NCBI RefSeq assembly: GCF_024763615.1
Contig: NC_077225.1
Coordinates: 3,658,001 to 3,722,000, forward strand
Source of the DNA: Phlebotomus papatasi
Lineage: Eukaryota > Arthropoda > Insecta > Diptera > Psychodidae
Reading direction: 5' to 3'
Length of the DNA stretch: 64,000 bases
Shown here: one piece after another, positions 43,302 to 53,794 of the stretch
How positions within the stretch are numbered: the stretch's first letter is position 1
Layout: each line of letters opens with the position of its first letter
Notes under the pieces: generated by a model
What the model was told of the DNA's origin: nothing
The model's input: only the letters and a program-made list of their open reading frames with translations
Databases searched by the model: none
Made by a program: the position numbers and the translations under genes

Positions 43302-44628
43302 TGTTGTGTCGGAACATTTGGGGAAGGTTCCGGCACAGTAAAATTGGGTTTTTAGGGGGAATTCTATTTTTTTTAAATTGGCGATATGCTTCGGGCGAGC
43401 AACACTCATACGCGTAATACACTAGATCGCCATTGCCCTCTATCTGCCTCTTTGGAGTATTCTCGAACTCCCGTTCCCCTACAATGTGAATAAAAATCGA
43501 GAAGCGAGTAAGTGGTAGTTATTTACCCACACTGGTAATTTAGGGCATTCTGCAGCGCAGCAATTACGCTTGACGCTCTCAATTGCTCCCAGTGAATCAA
43601 ATTCCCACACCCCTTATCTATTTTCTTACCCTGTCCTGACCAGAGGTGCATCTCTTGTTCCCCTTTCCAGTGTCAGGGCCACCAACGTCACGGGTACGAT
43701 CCCTATTTCCCAGAAATCCTTACCGGTATCGCGCCCCCGATTCCTTCCGCATTCAAGCCGGCATTGCTGGTCGTCTGACGAGGCTCAGGGAGGTCAGGGA
43801 AACCCTTAGGGTGCACGTCTCTTCACTACCCCGCACTCAGCACTTGCGGGAGGTGAGACGTCGCGTGGAGGTCATCCTGAAGCAAAGTAGCCCCTCTGCG
43901 GTTCTCAGTGCAGATTTGGCGACTCTGGTCACTTGTGCCAATCCGGGAGTCCGGAGTGCCACTGCTGAGGCGGTAGACGCCGTGCTATCCACCGACCCCG
44001 CCGCCCCATCGTCTAGGAATCTCGCCTCCGAGGCTTCTCTGGGACGAGGACAAGGTCCTTCCGTCTCGGCGCGTCCTCCAAAAACTCGTCGCGCTGGTCG
44101 AATAATCCAGCGCCGGAAACTTCGGGTGTTGTTCCTGCAGGGGCATCTGGAGAAGTCCGGACGTTTTGGTTGTGCCCGGTTAATCCCCCTGGCACAGGTG
44201 GGCTTGGGATCCCTCGGTTCTCCATCTCAGTCAGGGGTTCCTGGAGCAGTTGCTGAGCAGCATCCCTCATCAGGAGACGTGCTCCGCATCGCCCTGGAAG
44301 AAGAGGATCGGCAGTGGGCAGAGTTGGAGTCAAGGAATTGACTTACCATTAAAAAATCCCCAGACCCTCCAGGGTCATTGCCATCTGTCGCCTTGTCATT
44401 CTCACAAATTGTAAACAAACACTGCACTCAATAAATTGCATGAAACGTCACATCGACATAACCCCCCAAACTGGCTGTGGCCTCTATCAGTGAGTACCAA
44501 TAAACAAGTTATATTGTCAAGAAAGTTTGGTGTTTGCAATCTTTGGTTATTTCCGCTGTCAGTGGTGTTTTGGTCGTTCAGCAAAAACCTCAGCTGCCCT
44601 GCCAGGTAAAAAAATCCCATCCACAACA
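43302..44628 (+). mobile_element. LTR-like element 2 (solo-LTR architecture) with an internal ORF
   Basis: It begins TGTTGTGTCGGAAC and ends CCACAACA, with ATAT on both sides (43298-43301 and 44629-44632). The first 40 bases can form a hairpin (TGTCGGAAC against GGTTCCGGCACA), as in element 1. GCGATATGCTTCGGG lies 80 bp in, the same offset as the matching box in element 1. AATAAA at about 44428 lies 200 bp from the end. The nucleotide sequence in between is largely diverged from element 1, but the protein is recognisably related. It has inserted beside P-transposase fragments. Confidence 0.78.
43646..44341 (+). CDS. Arg-rich protein of unknown function inside LTR-like element 2
   Basis: The frame is open for 231 codons without an ATG near the start of the conserved part. 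The limit given begins at GTG, so a spliced or non-AUG start is needed if it is translated; TTTCCAGTGTC at about 43660 could be the acceptor and is also found in element 1 in the same frame. The conserved region runs from SLFPRNPYRYRAPDSFR to TAEAVDAVL, with RLTRLREVRETLR, REVRRRVE, LATLV and NPGVRSA. The rest is Arg/Pro/Ser-rich (RRAGRIIQRRKLR), and it ends acidic (LEEEDRQWAELES). No known domain was recognised. Confidence 0.5.
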   Translation: MHLLFPFPVSGPPTSRVRSLFPRNPYRYRAPDSFRIQAGIAGRLTRLREVRETLRVHVSSLPRTQHLREVRRRVEVILKQSSPSAVLSADLATLVTCANPGVRSATAEAVDAVLSTDPAAPSSRNLASEASLGRGQGPSVSARPPKTRRAGRIIQRRKLRVLFLQGHLEKSGRFGCARLIPLAQVGLGSLGSPSQSGVPGAVAEQHPSSGDVLRIALEEEDRQWAELESRN

Positions 44629-44664
44629 ATATAAATTTTTTTTTTTTTATTTTGAAACACCCTA

Positions 44665-45453
44665 GTGTACACTCAAGACAAATCCCGAAATAAAGCGAAA
44701 TTGCAACCTGTGACCAAATCCCACATTAAAACGGGATTTGTAGGACTCAGAGCTTGTTTGCGATATCTGCCGGCTACGTGCACAAAAATGGATGAATTTT
44801 TGCCCACATGTTTTCATACCTACTCGCTCCTCCAAGACCACCTGGAATTTTTTTCGGGGAGATAAGGACTTAAGCTCGGTTGCAATAAAAGTCCCACCAT
44901 CTACGAATTTCGTGCCATCCTAAAACGAATTCTCTTATGTGTGCAGATGGGTAATTTTTTGGAAAGCACTAACTGTAAGGCACAACTTGGAGTAATTCCG
45001 ATGCTACATGTGAAGTCTGGTACACAGGTATAAAATTATCTAATTGATGCATTTTTTGTTCTTCATTTTATAAAATACGTTTCTTCTTGTCTCTTCTTTA
45101 AACATAAGCATAAACACCTTAAATTTACAATTAAATATTTGTAACACACTATAATAATTTTCAAAATTTATTAATAAAGGTAAAAGAGATTTTTTGCTAT
45201 TTTTTTTGTCTTTGGTCAGTGTCTTTATTAAATATATTGATTCTAGTGATTTTTATCATTTCTCTATTTGTTTGCTCATAAATTGGTTTAAAATTCACTG
45301 TGTATAAGCCACCATATTTGGTTCAAGAGCCCGTTTTTATTAAAATTTTCATGACCGAATTATTTCTAAATTATTTTTTAATATAAAACAGGCTGAGTCT
45401 TTGGATCCTTTGGATACTTCAAAGCCGGAAGTCGATGGTCATAATGAAGAACC
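44665..45453 (+). pseudogene. P-element / THAP9-like transposase C-terminal fragment
   Basis: KTGFVGLRACLRYL, FHTYSLLQDHLEFFSG and, after a stop at about 44863, NKSPTIYEFRAILKRIL match the end of P-type transposases, as in the copy at 3910-4242 (KTGFLG, YKLNQDHLEMFFG). A donor-like CAG-GTATAAA at 45027/45028 and an acceptor at about 45391 may bound an intron, followed by an acidic stretch of 20 codons. The BEL LTR cuts it off at 45454. It is a different and more decayed P-family copy than the one at 99-4798. Confidence 0.7.
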
Positions 45454-45972
45454 TGTTAACGCCAAAATCGCACCGAGCAATTTGCGCGACTCTCAAACAT
45501 ACCAAAAAAAACACAATTGTCGCATCAGAGGAAGAGTCGAAAAAAGTGGTTGCTCCAGTATCAGCTGAGTGATAATTTCCCCTCCCTTCTTCCCGTTTGT
45601 CAAATTTGCCAAGTGCAATATTGGACAATTTTTGGCCCAAAGGTCACTTCTCTGTGAACCGTGAGCAATAAAGCATCTCAATTAGAATAAAGTCATGTTT
45701 GAGTACAAGCAAATCAGTTTCTTATCAGTTATACTGTCTTTGTCAAGACAAAGATTTTCCCAGTTAATGGAAAGTTCCCTGAGTCGTTTAGTGAGAGTTT
45801 TTCTTGCTCATTCAGCAAGTTTCTAGCCAATGCACGAGGATTATTTGCCAATCAGCGAAGGAAGCCGCCATCGCAGAAAAATTGTTTTTGGACCTCCTTC
45901 GCCGCATATTGAGGCTCTATTCAACTAAATCTTCATCTTTCTTGCCACCAGGTAAAGCCAATTTCACCCCCA
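45454..45972 (+). repeat. 5' LTR of BEL/Pao element
   Basis: It starts TGTTAACGCCAAAATCGCAC and ends near CAATTTCACCCCCA. It includes AATAAA at about 45666 and CCACCAGGTAAAGCC, a strong splice-donor-like site, near the end. It is related to the LTR at 50900-51377, but only at roughly 70% in the upstream half, rising near the end. No matching five-base target duplication was found. Confidence 0.8.
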
Positions 45973-46176
45973 TTGTTTTTGACCCTTCGAAGTCATCGTC
46001 GTCCAATTGAGAAGGCGTCATACCAACTTTTCCCACCAAGCAACCAGTTTCATTTCACCTGATACCATCAGTCTCTGCCGCATCGAGCTTCAAGGTCATG
46101 TACGTTGTAAAAGTGTAGAGATTAGACTTTGTGCAATTTCCCAAACATATTTTTCACACCTCGTGATTGATTCGCA

Positions 46177-49100
46177 ATGACTTTATTAGGCAAAAGAGCC
46201 ACACTCAAGGGTCACCTAACACGCATAGAGAATTATGTTGAGTCTGTTCGCAAGGATGAATCTTCCTTTTCTGCTGCGGACATAGAATCCAATTTAGCTA
46301 AAATTGATGATCTCAAATCTCAGTTAAATGTGGTGCATGAGGAGCTATTAAATTCGGGACTTGATGAAGCTATCGAAAATGAAGAACACTCAAAGTTATT
46401 GGATCGTATTGCTCAATTACGGCAGTTTCTAGTTGACGCTATTGATCGCAAGGCCGACACCAATTCCGAGCATGAAGACAATAACCCATATTCCAATCCT
46501 GGATTTTCTGGTATTTCAAATAAATCCTCCAATATTCAATCGTCTCACAGTTCTTTGGAACAAGCTATTGCTCTTCTCCTTCAACACCAAGCCCAATCTG
46601 AAGTCAGAACCCAGAACATGTTTGACCGGCTTACTCAGGCTGTGTCCGTTAATACCCAACCACAAAATCGAGATTTCAATGCCAATAAGCCACCCAAACT
46701 CCCAACTTTATCAGTCCCAGATTTTTCCGGAGATTACACAGAGTGGAACCATTTCAAAAGTATGTTCATCTCCATTGTCCACAATAATTCACAGTTATCA
46801 GACGTTCAGAAGATGCAGTACTTGATGAATTATACCAAGGGAAATGCTGCAAAGCTAATTGGAAGTCTTTCTCTATCAGATGCCAATTATATGGTAGCCT
46901 GGGATAACCTATCCTCACAATATGAAGATCACTATTCAGTTGTCCATCAGCTCATACATAAGTTTTTCCAGATGCCAACAGTTTCCGATCCCACCCCCGC
47001 TGCGTTCACAGAGCTAGTCACCACCTCAAGGTCCATTCTAAATGCCCTGGATGCCATCCAGATCACCAGTAGAGATCCCTGGATTATTTATATCCTGCTG
47101 AGTAAATTAGATTCCGAGACCAAAGTCCTTTGGTCCAGAGAAGTCAATGATAGTTTGCCCACCTTGCCAGAATTTATACAATTCTTGAAGAGTCGTATGA
47201 AGTCCATAGAAAAATGTCCTCCACCAATCACAAAGCCAAATCCACAGTTTACCAAGTCAGCCAATGCTGGCCCAACCAGCAATAGATTTCAGAAAGCATC
47301 AGTTCTTGCCAACATCCAACAATGCCAATGCCCTCTATGCAATGAGACCCAACACAGGTTGTTCAGATGCCCCAAATTCCTCGATAGTTCCCCCTCAGAT
47401 CGTCTTGAGTTTGTTAGAGCAAACAATATATGCCGAAAATGCCTAACAGAAACCCACCTTACAAAGGATTGTACGTTTTACACATGCAGAAAGTGTCAAG
47501 GACACTACAGTACTCTGCTACACGATGCTTTTAAGCCTTCCACCAATCCTCAGAACCAGCCCAAGTGTCCTGTAAGTGACACAAGTCCAAAGAATCGTGC
47601 CAACCTAACCACCACTGCCCAACAGAAAGATGTTTCCTTGGTCCAACCAAACGACAAAATGTCAGAGAAATCAGAATTTCCCACCATTCCTCCAGCAATA
47701 GTTGGCTCATCCACATCCTCGCGTTCTACGGTCCGGGTGTTCCTCGAGACAGCAGTTGTGAGGGTGTTGGACAGATACGGTGTTCCACAACTTTGCAGAG
47801 CGCTTTTAGATACTGACGCACAAGTGAGTCTAATTTCACAGTCCCTCTTCCAGAAACTCAAACTCCCAAAGTCTCTATCCGAAGTGTATATCGGAACGGT
47901 AGTAGAAGGAGGTACTAAGGCCAAGCATCAGACTTTATGTCAAGTCCAAGCCATGGACGACAGTCCAGATTCTCAGTTCATGTTAACCTGCCAAATCGTC
48001 CCATCAGTACTCCAACAAAAACTGCCAAATTGGAACGTTCAGGCCGATCAAATTCCCATTCCCTCAGATATTTCTCTAGCCGATCCGACCTGGTACGTTC
48101 CACAGCCAATTGATTTGATAATAAGCAACGAGTTTTATAACGACATTTATACCAGTAAGATTCTACGCTTGGGTCGAGGATTTCCAGTTCTCAAAGAAAG
48201 TTGTTTCGGCTGGTTAATTTCCGGGCCTCATACTAGTTCATCCCCAACTGATCAAATTGCCTATGTCGGGACCACCCTAGCTTCTATCGATTCGTCCCTC
48301 AAGAAATTTTGGGAAGTAGAAGAAGTGTCCCCAGATCACCTCAAAGCTCCAGATCACGAGACAGTCGAGAATATCTTTCAAGAAACCACTACCCGCGATG
48401 GCACGGGACGATATATTGTGCATATTCCTTTCTGGCCGAGTGTAACTCGCTTGCACAATAATCTTCCCAATGCCACCAAACAATTTCTGCTTTTCGAAAA
48501 ACGCCTATCTAACAAACCTGGGATTAAGACCCAATACCACGCAGCTATGCAGGAGAATTTCGATCTCAATTTCTTTGAGAAGGTACCACCGGAAGTGATC
48601 AACTCCACCTCCTATTATATGCCACTTCACGCTGTCATTAAGGAATCCCCTGTTGGTACCAAGCTACGAATAGTCAAGAATGCGAGTTCCAAATCGCAAA
48701 CCGGGCTCAGTCTCAACGACGTAGCTATGATGGGTCCTATTGTGCAACCGGACATTGCCACAATTCTCCTAAGGTTCCGGGAACATCCATATGCTTTTTG
48801 CTGTGACATACAAAAAATGTATCCCCAAGTCTTACTCCATCCCCCTCACAGAGACTATCATCGCATTTTATGGCGATACAATCCATCAGAGCCAATTAGT
48901 CATTACAGAGCCAGAGGTGTTTGCTTCGGTGTAACAACCTCTTCCTATCTAGCCACCCGAGTGCTCATAGATTTAGCAGAAAAGGAACAAGTCCAATTCC
49001 CACTTGCCGCAAAAGCCCTCAAGCAGAATTTTTATGTAGACGATTGTCTCATTTCCTTTCCATCCATTCCGGAAGCTAAAGAATGTCGGCTACAATTGAC

Positions 49101-50931
49101 GGAGTTGCTTGCTTCGGCAGGTATGACCCTTCCCAAATGGTGTGTCAATGACCCACAGATAACTGATCATTCCGACCAAAGAGAGAGTTGCGACATATTC
49201 CCAGAAAAATCCAAGGCGTTAGGCATGATTTGGCTTCCCCAAGATGACCAGTTCACGTTCAAGCTTACAAAAGATTTTTCAAAGGCTAACACCAAAAGAG
49301 AGGTACTTGCCGTCATTGCGTCCCTTTACGATCCCCTAGGGCTGATATCCCCTGTCATTGTAGTAGGGAAGTTGATCCTACAAGAGATCTGGAAGGCACA
49401 AATCCCCTGGGACCAACCCATGTCTTCCGAGATTATTACCAAGTGGAAACAGTTTGCCGAAGGTCTATCTTCCATTCATTCCCTTCATGTTCCACGCTCA
49501 GTTTCCGAATTTAAATTCCCAAAATCCAGAGAGTTGCATGTTTTCTGTGACAGCAGCTCCTTTGCATATGGCGCAGTGGCCTATGTAGTCACTGAGAATG
49601 AGACAGGTGAGCGTAAGGCTCAGTTATTAATGGCCAAGTCACGTATTGCTCCCACTAAGTCAATAACCATACCCAAATTAGAATTATGCGCCACAGTTCT
49701 AGGTGCCAGACTGATCAGGAAAATTCAAGAGTCCCTCTCATTCAATGGGTATTTTCCATGGACAGATTCGACGATTGTCTTAGGACAAATCAGGTCAAAG
49801 CGCGTCAAGTTTGATGTATTTACCGCCCACAGAATTTCTGAGATCCATAAGCTAACAGATTCGTCCAAATGGCAGCATGTACCGGGAGGTTCAAATCCTG
49901 CGGATATTGTTTCGCGAGGTTTGTTGCCCACAAAGTTGAAAAGTTCACAATTATGGTGGACGGGCCCTAAATTTCTGTTAGGTAAGGCCGAAGATTGGCC
50001 TGAAGACCCTTATGGTGTCATGTTCATTGCCTCCAATATTGCCAATGAGAGTCAAGTCCTACCTTCACATCCATTAGAAACAATCCTCAATAAATCCAAC
50101 AGCTATGTTAAGGTAAAAAATATCTTAGCATATGTCCTCAGATTCCTAACCAAGTCCACGAGGCGTGTTAAAGGTCCTCTCACTCCCACAGAAATCCATG
50201 CCTCAGAGCACAAGTTAATATCTTTTGCACAGTCTCAACACCTGTCCGAAGTGAGATCAGCCATTGCTGATGGTTCTATGTGGACGGGGAGGAAATTCAA
50301 CAATGTTCGTCATCTAACACCATTCATTGACGAACAGCGAATCATCAGAGTGGGAGGAAGACTTGCTAAGTCTCTGCAGGACTACGACGTTAGACATCCT
50401 ATGCTGCTACCTAAGTGTCGACTTTCAACCCTCATTACCATGCAAGCACACAAGGACAACATGCACGCCGGGCCACAGTTACTCCTAGCTACTCTACGCC
50501 AGAGATATTGGCCATTAGGAGGAAGAAATCTTACCCGTCGTGTTACCAGATCATGTGTCGTGTGTTGGAAGAAGAGACCCCTCATTCTAGAACAAAGAAT
50601 GGGTGATCTTCCTCAGGGCAGGATAGAGCATGTCGCACCTTTCAAAGTATGTGGTGTAAACCTATGCGGACCAGTGCTCACTCGACCAAGCTTCAAAGCG
50701 GTACATCTCGAAGTCGTCGGCAGCCTTACCACAGAGAGTTTTATCGCAGCCTTGAGAAGATTCGTTGCCCGCCGCTCCGCCCCTAGTGACATCTTCAGCG
50801 ATAATGCCACCAATTTTAAGGGAACCTACAAGCGAGCCATTCAGAGACTTTCTAAGTTACCAGTTGAGGTACTTTCGACCTCAGAATCGGCCCCTAGCAT
50901 GTTAACGCCAAAATTGCATCAAGCATTTTGA
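46177..50931 (+). CDS. BEL/Pao Gag-Pol polyprotein, one 1584-codon ORF, 3' truncated
   Basis: ATG at 46177 follows a 200-base leader. Gag covers about residues 1-500, with a coiled coil, a DUF1759-type capsid region (FSGDYTEWNHFKSMF) and zinc knuckles (CPLCNETQH, CRKCLTETHLTKDC). The protease region near residue 543 reads LLDTDAQVSLIS, where Gly of the D-T/S-G active site is Asp. RT near 950 has FYVDDCLISF. RNase H has VFCDSSSFAYGAV. The integrase has HxxxxH...C--C near 1440-1470, but the first catalytic Asp is Asn (GVNLCGP), the second is present (FSDNATNF), and the part with the Glu and the C-terminus is missing: the frame runs directly into the LTR at 50900 and stops at 50931. It has no internal stop, yet protease and integrase look defective. 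Confidence 0.93.
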   Translation: MTLLGKRATLKGHLTRIENYVESVRKDESSFSAADIESNLAKIDDLKSQLNVVHEELLNSGLDEAIENEEHSKLLDRIAQLRQFLVDAIDRKADTNSEHEDNNPYSNPGFSGISNKSSNIQSSHSSLEQAIALLLQHQAQSEVRTQNMFDRLTQAVSVNTQPQNRDFNANKPPKLPTLSVPDFSGDYTEWNHFKSMFISIVHNNSQLSDVQKMQYLMNYTKGNAAKLIGSLSLSDANYMVAWDNLSSQYEDHYSVVHQLIHKFFQMPTVSDPTPAAFTELVTTSRSILNALDAIQITSRDPWIIYILLSKLDSETKVLWSREVNDSLPTLPEFIQFLKSRMKSIEKCPPPITKPNPQFTKSANAGPTSNRFQKASVLANIQQCQCPLCNETQHRLFRCPKFLDSSPSDRLEFVRANNICRKCLTETHLTKDCTFYTCRKCQGHYSTLLHDAFKPSTNPQNQPKCPVSDTSPKNRANLTTTAQQKDVSLVQPNDKMSEKSEFPTIPPAIVGSSTSSRSTVRVFLETAVVRVLDRYGVPQLCRALLDTDAQVSLISQSLFQKLKLPKSLSEVYIGTVVEGGTKAKHQTLCQVQAMDDSPDSQFMLTCQIVPSVLQQKLPNWNVQADQIPIPSDISLADPTWYVPQPIDLIISNEFYNDIYTSKILRLGRGFPVLKESCFGWLISGPHTSSSPTDQIAYVGTTLASIDSSLKKFWEVEEVSPDHLKAPDHETVENIFQETTTRDGTGRYIVHIPFWPSVTRLHNNLPNATKQFLLFEKRLSNKPGIKTQYHAAMQENFDLNFFEKVPPEVINSTSYYMPLHAVIKESPVGTKLRIVKNASSKSQTGLSLNDVAMMGPIVQPDIATILLRFREHPYAFCCDIQKMYPQVLLHPPHRDYHRILWRYNPSEPISHYRARGVCFGVTTSSYLATRVLIDLAEKEQVQFPLAAKALKQNFYVDDCLISFPSIPEAKECRLQLTELLASAGMTLPKWCVNDPQITDHSDQRESCDIFPEKSKALGMIWLPQDDQFTFKLTKDFSKANTKREVLAVIASLYDPLGLISPVIVVGKLILQEIWKAQIPWDQPMSSEIITKWKQFAEGLSSIHSLHVPRSVSEFKFPKSRELHVFCDSSSFAYGAVAYVVTENETGERKAQLLMAKSRIAPTKSITIPKLELCATVLGARLIRKIQESLSFNGYFPWTDSTIVLGQIRSKRVKFDVFTAHRISEIHKLTDSSKWQHVPGGSNPADIVSRGLLPTKLKSSQLWWTGPKFLLGKAEDWPEDPYGVMFIASNIANESQVLPSHPLETILNKSNSYVKVKNILAYVLRFLTKSTRRVKGPLTPTEIHASEHKLISFAQSQHLSEVRSAIADGSMWTGRKFNNVRHLTPFIDEQRIIRVGGRLAKSLQDYDVRHPMLLPKCRLSTLITMQAHKDNMHAGPQLLLATLRQRYWPLGGRNLTRRVTRSCVVCWKKRPLILEQRMGDLPQGRIEHVAPFKVCGVNLCGPVLTRPSFKAVHLEVVGSLTTESFIAALRRFVARRSAPSDIFSDNATNFKGTYKRAIQRLSKLPVEVLSTSESAPSMLTPKLHQAF

Positions 50932-51377
50932 GCGTCCCAGAAGATCACACACACACGCAGTTGTCGTATTAGAAGTGCAGAAGGAAAAAAAGTTGTTTTA
51001 CAGCTGATCATTTTTTCCCTCTCTTCTTCAGCACAGGGGGAGAAGCTTCACTTCTCTGTGAACCGCAGCCAGTGCAACACGAAAATAAAATCACTGATTT
51101 TAAGTTAAATTAAAAGTTAATTATTTTCTTAAAAATAAGTCTTTCCTTCCCAGTAAACTGTCTTTTTTAAGACAAGTAGTTTTTCCACGATTAGTGAAGA
51201 GTTTATCAGTGGTGGGTGATAATTTCCCAGCCAGTGCGTGACAATTTTTTGCCAGTCTGCGAAGGAAGACGCCATCGAAGGAAAATTGTTTTTGGACCTC
51301 CTTCGCCGCATATTAGGCTCTGTATTTAACCAATTTCTCCACGTCTCCGCCACCAGGTAAAGCCAATTTCACCCCCA
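50900..51377 (+). repeat. BEL/Pao LTR downstream of the truncated pol
   Basis: It starts TGTTAACGCCAAAATTGCAT and ends near GCCAATTTCACCCCCA, parallel to the LTR at 45454. The two share long blocks (GTTTTTGGACCTCCTTCGCCGCATATT, given here only in part: TGGACCTCCTTCGCCGCATA) but differ much elsewhere. No purine tract precedes it, and it begins inside the integrase codons. Env-like sequence follows at once. Confidence 0.8.
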
Positions 51378-51379
51378 CC

Positions 51380-51542
51380 AAGTAAAAGACAGAAGAGAGG
51401 TTGGTTCAACATTGTGGGCTACGCACCTCGCTTTTTGTTTGGCACGGCGACACAGGATGATATCCAAGAGATAAGTCAAAAAGTAGATATTATTCAGAAT
51501 AATGATAACAGAGGCGTAGATCTAATGCGTTTACATACAAAT
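51380..51542 (+). pseudogene. Errantivirus-type env, 5' fragment
   Basis: About 50 codons are open here. They contain a dibasic R-x-K-R cleavage-type motif followed by a Gly/Phe-rich hydrophobic start and FGT, the pattern of the fusion-protein (F-like) Env of Gypsy errantiviruses. Upstream coding is missing because BEL LTR sequence abuts it. The frame is interrupted at the AAAT target site of element C and continues in register at 62463. It is a broken relic of a membrane fusion gene. Confidence 0.7.
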
Positions 51543-51980
51543 TAAAACAATTTTTATTCCTGGAAAAAGGCTGGTACATTCTCTAAGTCCCGACAATTTC
51601 TACGCACTCCCAGCTCCCGTCCTCCCCTTAGCTGGCAGGAACCTCCTCTTGCTCGTACTCCCTGGGTTTAAGATGGTGTTGGGCGCCAGTCCTTCCGGAC
51701 GCGGGAGTCTCCCTGATGGGGTTCTGTGGGCTTCCTTCTTTCTGCTGATGGTGGTGCTTCACTCTCCAAGATCTCTGCAAAGACACAGACTTTAGTGATA
51801 TATTCACTTAACTAGAGCTGGGACGAGACTGACCTGGACGATCACTTTCACTCTTCACCAAATCACAGAAACGGGACCTTTCACAAACATAGAACTGGTC
51901 GACATTCCCCTCTCGGGATAGATTGCAGATTGGAGACTTCAATTTAAATTTGTATTCCTCTCTTAAAAACGCACGTTACA
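51543..51980 (-). repeat. 3' LTR of element C
   Basis: On the minus strand it starts TGTAACGTGCGTTTTTAAGA and ends in ATTGTTTTA. It is a direct copy of 62021-62458 with four substitutions in 438 bp: two near the terminal end, one in the ACTCYCAGC motif and one in GGGACYTTTC. A purine tract next to it is weak (ATGGGTGA). Confidence 0.97.
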
Positions 51981-53794
51981 TCACCCATAAGTTCTTTAAA
52001 AGAAAAAAACAATAAAAAAGAAAAGAGGGAAAACGTGGTTATCTTCAAAAAGCCCCAAAATATATAATGAGAAAGAAAGGGTCAGATTAAAGGGAGTGTC
52101 GATCAGTATAAACTAGAATTACGAATATAAGCCAGATAATGGACACGGAATTCATAATATCCCAAGAAATAAAGATTAATAAAATATTGACTAACTATTT
52201 TTACTTATTATATGAGCTTCAGGAGATAGTATCTTGATTTGCAAATTTACGTTATTATTAGAGCTTATATATTTGAATTTATTTTATACAAGAACAGTGA
52301 AAAAGATAGTTTAGACTTTAGACTAGAGCAACTGTTAGAAATCTCAAAAAGGATTCCGTCCCATTTCCTCAACAGCCGAACGACTGATTCCTAGCACTAA
52401 GAGGCTAGTTTTAAGGAAAGGATAAGGAAAGGAAGTGGGAAAAACTCTCAATACAAAATCACGGTAGGGAGTGCTTGTATTCCTTTAGCAGGCACTAATG
52501 AAGAATCGAAGGCTCATAGCAATGCTCCTACCGATTATACCTCGCAAATTAATTCCCAGTCCTTGTCAAGCCCGCGAAATTACATCACTCCGTAAGAGAG
52601 ACGCATAGGATATGAGGGGCCATCGAACTACGACGTGCCTTCTCCGATAGGTAAGTCACCCAGGGCTACCTGACAGACAGAATTCTAAGTCCCATTCACT
52701 CTTTTATTCTTTTATGCTCCCAGTGCTCTTCAAGCATTTCGCTCGGTTCCCTCAGATCTTTTGACCTCCTTACCTTGGTTACTACAGCACCTGATACACT
52801 CTCTTTGGCTAGTATTTTCACTTGCCGGGATGCACTCGTAGATCATGGTAGGTACCCCTACCCCCGATATTCCTCCCCTGTTGTACCAGTTTGGTGTGCT
52901 GCTTTAGCCCATAGCAACGGGGAGCCATTCACACCCCTATATGATGGGTCTGTCGTGTGGTCCCGAACAAAAAACGCACACGGATCAGAGATCGTACGAG
53001 AAGGCCAAAAAAAAGGGAGTCTCGGAAGTGAGACAGCACTTCGCTATAGTGCACGAGCTCTCTGCGAACGGAGAAAAGAACTCCAGGAGTTGTTGTTCTA
53101 GAGCCTCCTGGGAGTGGTAGTCAAACGAGACTATAAAGTGAGGAGACACTATAAATTTGCATGTCTAGGGGAACCGCGGAAAAACCGTGATTGTGTTAGG
53201 AGAGTATTCCGTCTTTAAATTATAAGGATTGAGTGTTTCGCATCTAAGGGTAAAAAGAATCTAAGGAGAAAAAACAAAGAGAGATACAAGGAACAGCATC
53301 TTCGGATGGAACCAGGCGTTCACGAATTAAGGAAACGCTTCCCACATTTGGGCATTTTCCAGGCTTCCTAATCGGATAAAACGTATGGCCATCACAGAAG
53401 GATGAACCAAGGCATGGTACAGGCAATGCGCATTTGCGTCCACGCAAAATCTCAATCTTAAAAAGAAAAGTGCTATTGGTGATCAACCAACAACGATAAT
53501 TAATCAAAGATTCTTTCACCATAATAGCGTAATAAAAGAGGGAGTTGGTGATATGGTAGTACATACCGCGCTCGATTATCGAGGGTTAACTACCCACTCT
53601 TACCTCTAAAAATATATCAGAAAAGGGGTACAGCTCATACTGTATACTCTGATTTACTCAGATCCCTTAAAAAAAATCATACGCGTTGCTCTACAAAAAT
53701 TTATAGAAATAAAGATAAAGAATTTAAATGCAAAAATAGATACCATCAACTGGGAAAATTAAAAGATAAATTAAATTTTATAAAATTAAAATTA
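51981..53794 (-). other. Long 3' non-coding region of element C
   Basis: Between the end of pol and the 3' LTR lie 1.8 kb without a recognisable gene. No env was found. Small open frames on both strands have no detectable domain. A GC-richer part occurs at about 52540-53110. An unrecognised insertion is possible. Confidence 0.6.

Noticed and set aside
52775..53101. 108-codon plus-strand ORF in the 3' part of element C
   Set aside because: No recognisable domain, opposite to the element's strand, and in a GC-richer stretch where open frames are common.
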